From contig NZ_SORI01000012.1 of NCBI RefSeq assembly GCF_004366815.1, positions 1 to 64,000 on the forward strand: 64,000 nucleotides of DNA. Direction: 5' to 3'. The position numbers were made by a program, and so were the translations under genes. Within the stretch, counting starts at the first letter, position 1. Each line of letters starts with the position of its first letter. The notes below the pieces were generated by a model, which was not told the origin of the DNA, searched no databases, and saw only the letters and a program-made list of their open reading frames with translations. This DNA is from Aminivibrio pyruvatiphilus. Its GTDB lineage: Bacteria > Synergistota > Synergistia > Synergistales > Aminobacteriaceae. This document shows, one piece after another, positions 60,982 through 64,000 of the stretch.

Positions 60982-62211
60982 ATGACAGTATTCGCCCAGA
61001 GAATGAAAACCATGGAAAAATCGGCCTCTATCATCAGGGGCCTCTTCGGCGCCATGAACGATCCCGGCATCATCTCCTTCGGAGGGGGAGCCCCGGCCAG
61101 GGAAGCCCTGCCCATCGACATCGTCCGGGAAATTACCAACGAAGTGATCACCAGGGACGGCAGGGGAGTGGAGGCCCTCCAGTACGGCAACGTCATGGGC
61201 CTGCCGGACCTCCGTGAAATCGTGGTGAGCGAGCTCCTCGCCCCAAAGGGCGTGGAGGCGGACGCCGGCAGGATTATTATCACCAGCGGCGGCCTGGAGG
61301 GAATAAACCTCCTCTGCCAGCTCTTCATCGATCCCGGCGACGTCATTTTGGTGGAGTCGCCCACCTTCGTCCACTGCGTGGAGATATTCGAAATGTTCCA
61401 GGCCCGGTGCGTCAGCGTCGCCATGGACGAGAACGGTATGGTCCCCGAGGACCTGGAGGCCAAGATCCGGGAGTACAGGCCGAAGATGGTCTACGTCATC
61501 CCCACCTTCCAGAACCCCACCGGCCGCACCCTCTCCCTCGAACGGAGGAAGAAAGTGGCCGAACTCGGCAGCCTGTACGACACCATCATCCTCGAGGACG
61601 ACCCCTACCGGGACATCCGCTACAGCGGCACGGACCTGCCCCCCATCAAGGCCTTCGACACCACAGGGCACACCGTCCTCGCCAACAGCTTCTCCAAGAT
61701 CTTCTCCCCCGGCAGCAGGCTGGGCTACGTCCTCGCGTCGGAAGAAATCACGGCAAAGCTCTTCGACGCCAAGACGGCCACCAATTCCCACACGTCCATG
61801 CTGCCCCAGGTCATCTGTGCCGAGTTCTTCAAGCGGGGGTACTACCCGGCCCACCACAGGATGATCTGCGACCTCTACCGGGAACGGCGGGACGTCATGA
61901 TCGAGTCCATCGACAAATTCTTCCCGAAGGGAACGGTGCGGACCTTCCCCGACGGGGGGCTCTTCACCTGGGCCCGGCTTCCCGGAGGCATCAACACCAC
62001 CGACCTGCTGGCCGAATCGCTGGCGGCTCCCGACGTGCGGGTGGCCTACGTGGCGGGGGAGGGATTCTTCATCGAGGGCAACGGCATGGGGAACGACTGC
62101 ATGCGGATCAGCTTCGGCGGGGTTCCTCCCGAGAAAATCCGCATCGGGGCCGAGCGTCTGGGCGGCCTTATCTGCAGCAAGCTGGACCAGGGGTTAAGCT
62201 GCGAGGCGTAG
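60982..62211 (+). CDS. PLP-dependent aminotransferase (class I, 2-aminoadipate/LysN-like)
   Basis: 409 residues. Fold-type I pattern: ISFGGGAPAREALP at the start, ALQYGNVMGLPDLREIV, VIPTFQNPTGRTLS, DDPYRDIRYSG and the PLP lysine Lys239 in NSFSKIFSPGSRLGY; the C-terminal RISFGG arginine binds the carboxylate. The closest functional groups are aromatic, 2-aminoadipate and branched-chain aminotransferases; the substrate is open. It is a single gene between two repeat clusters. Confidence 0.9.
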   Translation: MTVFAQRMKTMEKSASIIRGLFGAMNDPGIISFGGGAPAREALPIDIVREITNEVITRDGRGVEALQYGNVMGLPDLREIVVSELLAPKGVEADAGRIIITSGGLEGINLLCQLFIDPGDVILVESPTFVHCVEIFEMFQARCVSVAMDENGMVPEDLEAKIREYRPKMVYVIPTFQNPTGRTLSLERRKKVAELGSLYDTIILEDDPYRDIRYSGTDLPPIKAFDTTGHTVLANSFSKIFSPGSRLGYVLASEEITAKLFDAKTATNSHTSMLPQVICAEFFKRGYYPAHHRMICDLYRERRDVMIESIDKFFPKGTVRTFPDGGLFTWARLPGGINTTDLLAESLAAPDVRVAYVAGEGFFIEGNGMGNDCMRISFGGVPPEKIRIGAERLGGLICSKLDQGLSCEA

Positions 62212-62227
62212 GAAGTTTTTCCTCGGG

Positions 62228-62635
62228 CTGTCATCCTGAGGGCAGTCGTCAGTATGGTGTCATCCTCACGACCTCAGGGAACGCGATTGTAGCGCTCAGA
62301 ATATTTACTTGTCTGTCATCCTGAGGGCAGTTTCCAGCCCGAAGGATCTGGTTGGTTCTGAAGACTTAAAACCAGGTCCTTCCCCTCCGGGGATGCTCCC
62401 TCCGCTTCGCTCTGGATGCTTCGCGACCGCGATCGCGTCCGCTCGGGAAGACAACCTGGCCTTGTCATCCCGAACGAGCGAAGCGAGGAGGGATCTCGTT
62501 TTTGACTCTGGGTTTCTCAACCCCGAGATCACTTGGACATGGAGTTGCCTCGGGATGACAGAGGGTTGTCATCCTGAGGGCTGTTCCACCGCCCGATCGC
62601 GTCCCCGGAGGGGGAGGATCTGCCCCGGTATCTGT
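62228..62635. repeat. Cluster of CATCCTGAG-type repeats
   Basis: Degenerate units (GTCATCCTGAGGGCAGT twice, CCTCCGGGGATGCTCC, CGGGATGACAGAGG). Non-coding. It separates the aminotransferase from the convergent subtilase. Confidence 0.8.
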
Positions 62636-62642
62636 TCTTAAC

Positions 62643-62672
62643 TAAAAAAAGGGGGGCCATGCGGCCCCCCTT
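62643..62672 (-). terminator. Terminator of the second subtilase gene
   Basis: GGGGGGCC-ATGC-GGCCCCCC; on the minus strand the stem is followed by TTTTTTT. Confidence 0.88.
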
Positions 62673-62682
62673 CACCACCGGC

Positions 62683-64000
62683 CTATTTCTTCCTGAACAG
62701 CACCAGGAGCGGCACCGCGAGCAGAAGGCCCCAGGGAGAGACCGCCGAAGCCGCGCACCCTTCCACGGCACCGTCGGGTTCCCTGTACTGGTAGAGCGTC
62801 TTGTACAGGTTCAGCCGCCCGCCCGTTATGGTGAAATCTCTCAGGGAGTCGAGTTTGTCCACGTTTTCGATAATACGTGTCCTCGGCGACTGGTTCGGGA
62901 ACTGGGACGCCGCCAGGGCCACCGCTCCGGTCACGAAAGGAGCGGCCATGGACGTGCCGCTCATGGAGACGTACCGGGATTCCGCGACGCCCACTCCTGC
63001 GGCGCCGACGAGCACCCCGTTCAGGCCCGCGCCGGAACTTCCTGTCTCCAGTTCGATTTTGAACAGGAATTCCGACGTCTTGAACCCGTCGGGAATCTTG
63101 AGCCGAAAATCCATAACATCGAAGTCCGTATCCAGGGAAATTTCGTACACCCTGGTCCAGGTGACACCGTTGTCCGCGGAGAAGTACAGCCTCACGAAAT
63201 CTTCGTTTTCAACGATATCCAGCGCCAGCGGAAAACCGAGGACGACCGTGTTCTCCAATGTTCCGGACAGGTCAATAGGATCCTTCGCCATGATCCATGA
63301 GGTGTTGTCCGCCTCGTAGCCGCTCAGCCACACCTGCTGCGAACCATATGTTCCGATAGCCCATCCGTCCACGGAGCCCGCTTCCGCGTCGGAGAGCCAT
63401 TTCCCTTCGCCGCTTTGCAGATCGTCGAAAAAGAGATCCCCCGATGCCGGCAGGTAGGATGTGTGGGTGCTGAGAATGCCACCTCCCGGCGCAGCGAGAT
63501 GGACCGTGTTCTTTCCGTAGTTCGAGAAATCGGAGAGGGTGTCGTCTTTTTCCGTCGACGCCACGGAGATGATGTTCGGCAGGTTGTAGCATGCCGGATA
63601 GGAGGGAGTAGAGTCGTTGTCGTTTGTTTCGTTTCCGGCCGAGGCAACGAAGATGATCCCCTTGTTCGCAAGGGCGGAAATGGTCTCCCGCTGGACCGCC
63701 GAAGAGGCGTATCCCCCGTAGGACGCGTTGACCGCGACGATGTCCACGCCCGAGTCTTTCTTGTCGAGGATCCAGTTCAGAGCGGCTATCTCCGCGCTGT
63801 CGTACACCCTGCCGACCCCATCGCCGATCTTCAGGGGGATCATCTTCACGGTCCATGCCACCCCCGAAACGCCGAGGCCATTGTTCCCCACGGCCCCGAT
63901 GATGCCTGCCACGTGGGTTCCGTGGCCGTTGTCGTCCTCGGGTTCATCGTCATCGTTCACGAAATCGTACCCCGATGTGCCGTCGGCGGCCCGCCACAGA
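62683..64000 (-). CDS. Subtilisin-like protease with Synergist-CTERM anchor, N-terminus outside the window
   Basis: About 439 residues are visible and the frame runs past the window end, so the signal peptide and catalytic Asp are missing. GYDFVNDDDEPEDDNGHGTHVAGIIGAV holds the catalytic His; SMSGTSMAAPFVTGAVALAAS the Ser. Between them is an inserted beta-rich segment of more than 100 residues (IGTYGSQQVWLSGYEADNTS and on). The tail, SAVSPWG plus a hydrophobic helix and FRKK, is the same sorting signal as the protease at 25531. Likely a cell-surface peptidase feeding amino-acid fermentation. Confidence 0.92.
   Translation of the reverse strand, partial: LWRAADGTSGYDFVNDDDEPEDDNGHGTHVAGIIGAVGNNGLGVSGVAWTVKMIPLKIGDGVGRVYDSAEIAALNWILDKKDSGVDIVAVNASYGGYASSAVQRETISALANKGIIFVASAGNETNDNDSTPSYPACYNLPNIISVASTEKDDTLSDFSNYGKNTVHLAAPGGGILSTHTSYLPASGDLFFDDLQSGEGKWLSDAEAGSVDGWAIGTYGSQQVWLSGYEADNTSWIMAKDPIDLSGTLENTVVLGFPLALDIVENEDFVRLYFSADNGVTWTRVYEISLDTDFDVMDFRLKIPDGFKTSEFLFKIELETGSSGAGLNGVLVGAAGVGVAESRYVSMSGTSMAAPFVTGAVALAASQFPNQSPRTRIIENVDKLDSLRDFTITGGRLNLYKTLYQYREPDGAVEGCAASAVSPWGLLLAVPLLVLFRKK

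Overview
The window reads as the chromosome of a diderm, strictly anaerobic, amino-acid and carboxylate using member of the Synergistota. The best marker is a pair of secreted subtilases (25.5-28.3 kb and 62.7-64 kb) that end in the VSPWG / hydrophobic helix / KK or KR tail known as Synergist-CTERM. A FadL-type outer-membrane protein, high GC, many GTG/TTG starts, TRAP and TTT solute transporters, iron-sulfur proteins and a hut fragment fit this. The assignment to phylum is inference; no rRNA is present.

Layout. 0-3.5 kb: DAK2-DegV fusion and OmpP1/FadL porin. 3.5-9.9 kb: an MFS-IclR-TIM barrel operon divergent from a TRAP dctPQM operon. 9.9-15.9 kb: NlpC/P60 hydrolase, HicBA, adenine deaminase with an NCS2 purine permease, and a Fur-family regulator. 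16.1-19.6 kb: a tightly coupled operon of NifX-like, ferredoxin-bearing MinD-type and Mrp ATPases behind a Fur-box-like site. 19.9-25.5 kb: carAB and a split YeeE/YedE sulfur transporter. 25.5-36.9 kb (minus): Synergist-CTERM subtilase, old-yellow-enzyme, YfcC carrier with M20 amidohydrolase, HMG-CoA-lyase-like / class III CoA-transferase / GntR operon, and an exported clan-CD-like cysteine peptidase. 37-38.3 kb: ribU under an FMN riboswitch, then palindromic repeats.

38.3-53.6 kb is the most unusual metabolic block. A GntR-RidA-PLP enzyme operon is divergent from LeuC/LeuD-like, PdxA-like, TTT transporter and isopropylmalate-dehydrogenase-like genes. It faces a second operon made of GntR, a full TTT transporter, a dicluster ferredoxin fusion and an unrecognised Cys/His-rich protein. 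I infer uptake and hydration/isomerisation followed by oxidative decarboxylation of unusual hydroxy-di/tricarboxylates. 53.6-64 kb: repeat cluster, T-box controlled asd with an AEC carrier, IclR-hutU-hutD, a PLP aminotransferase, two more repeat clusters and the second subtilase, cut by the window end.

Two repeat families stand out. One is a 165-212 nt element with a branched fold, at 11.9, 15.9 and 32.2 kb, with relics at 19.7 kb and perhaps 0.17 kb. The other is the CATCCTGAG-type palindromic repeat, found in four clusters. The branched element is my main candidate for something undescribed, followed by the 48-49.6 kb Cys-rich pair and the LeuCD/PdxA/TTT/dehydrogenase operon.
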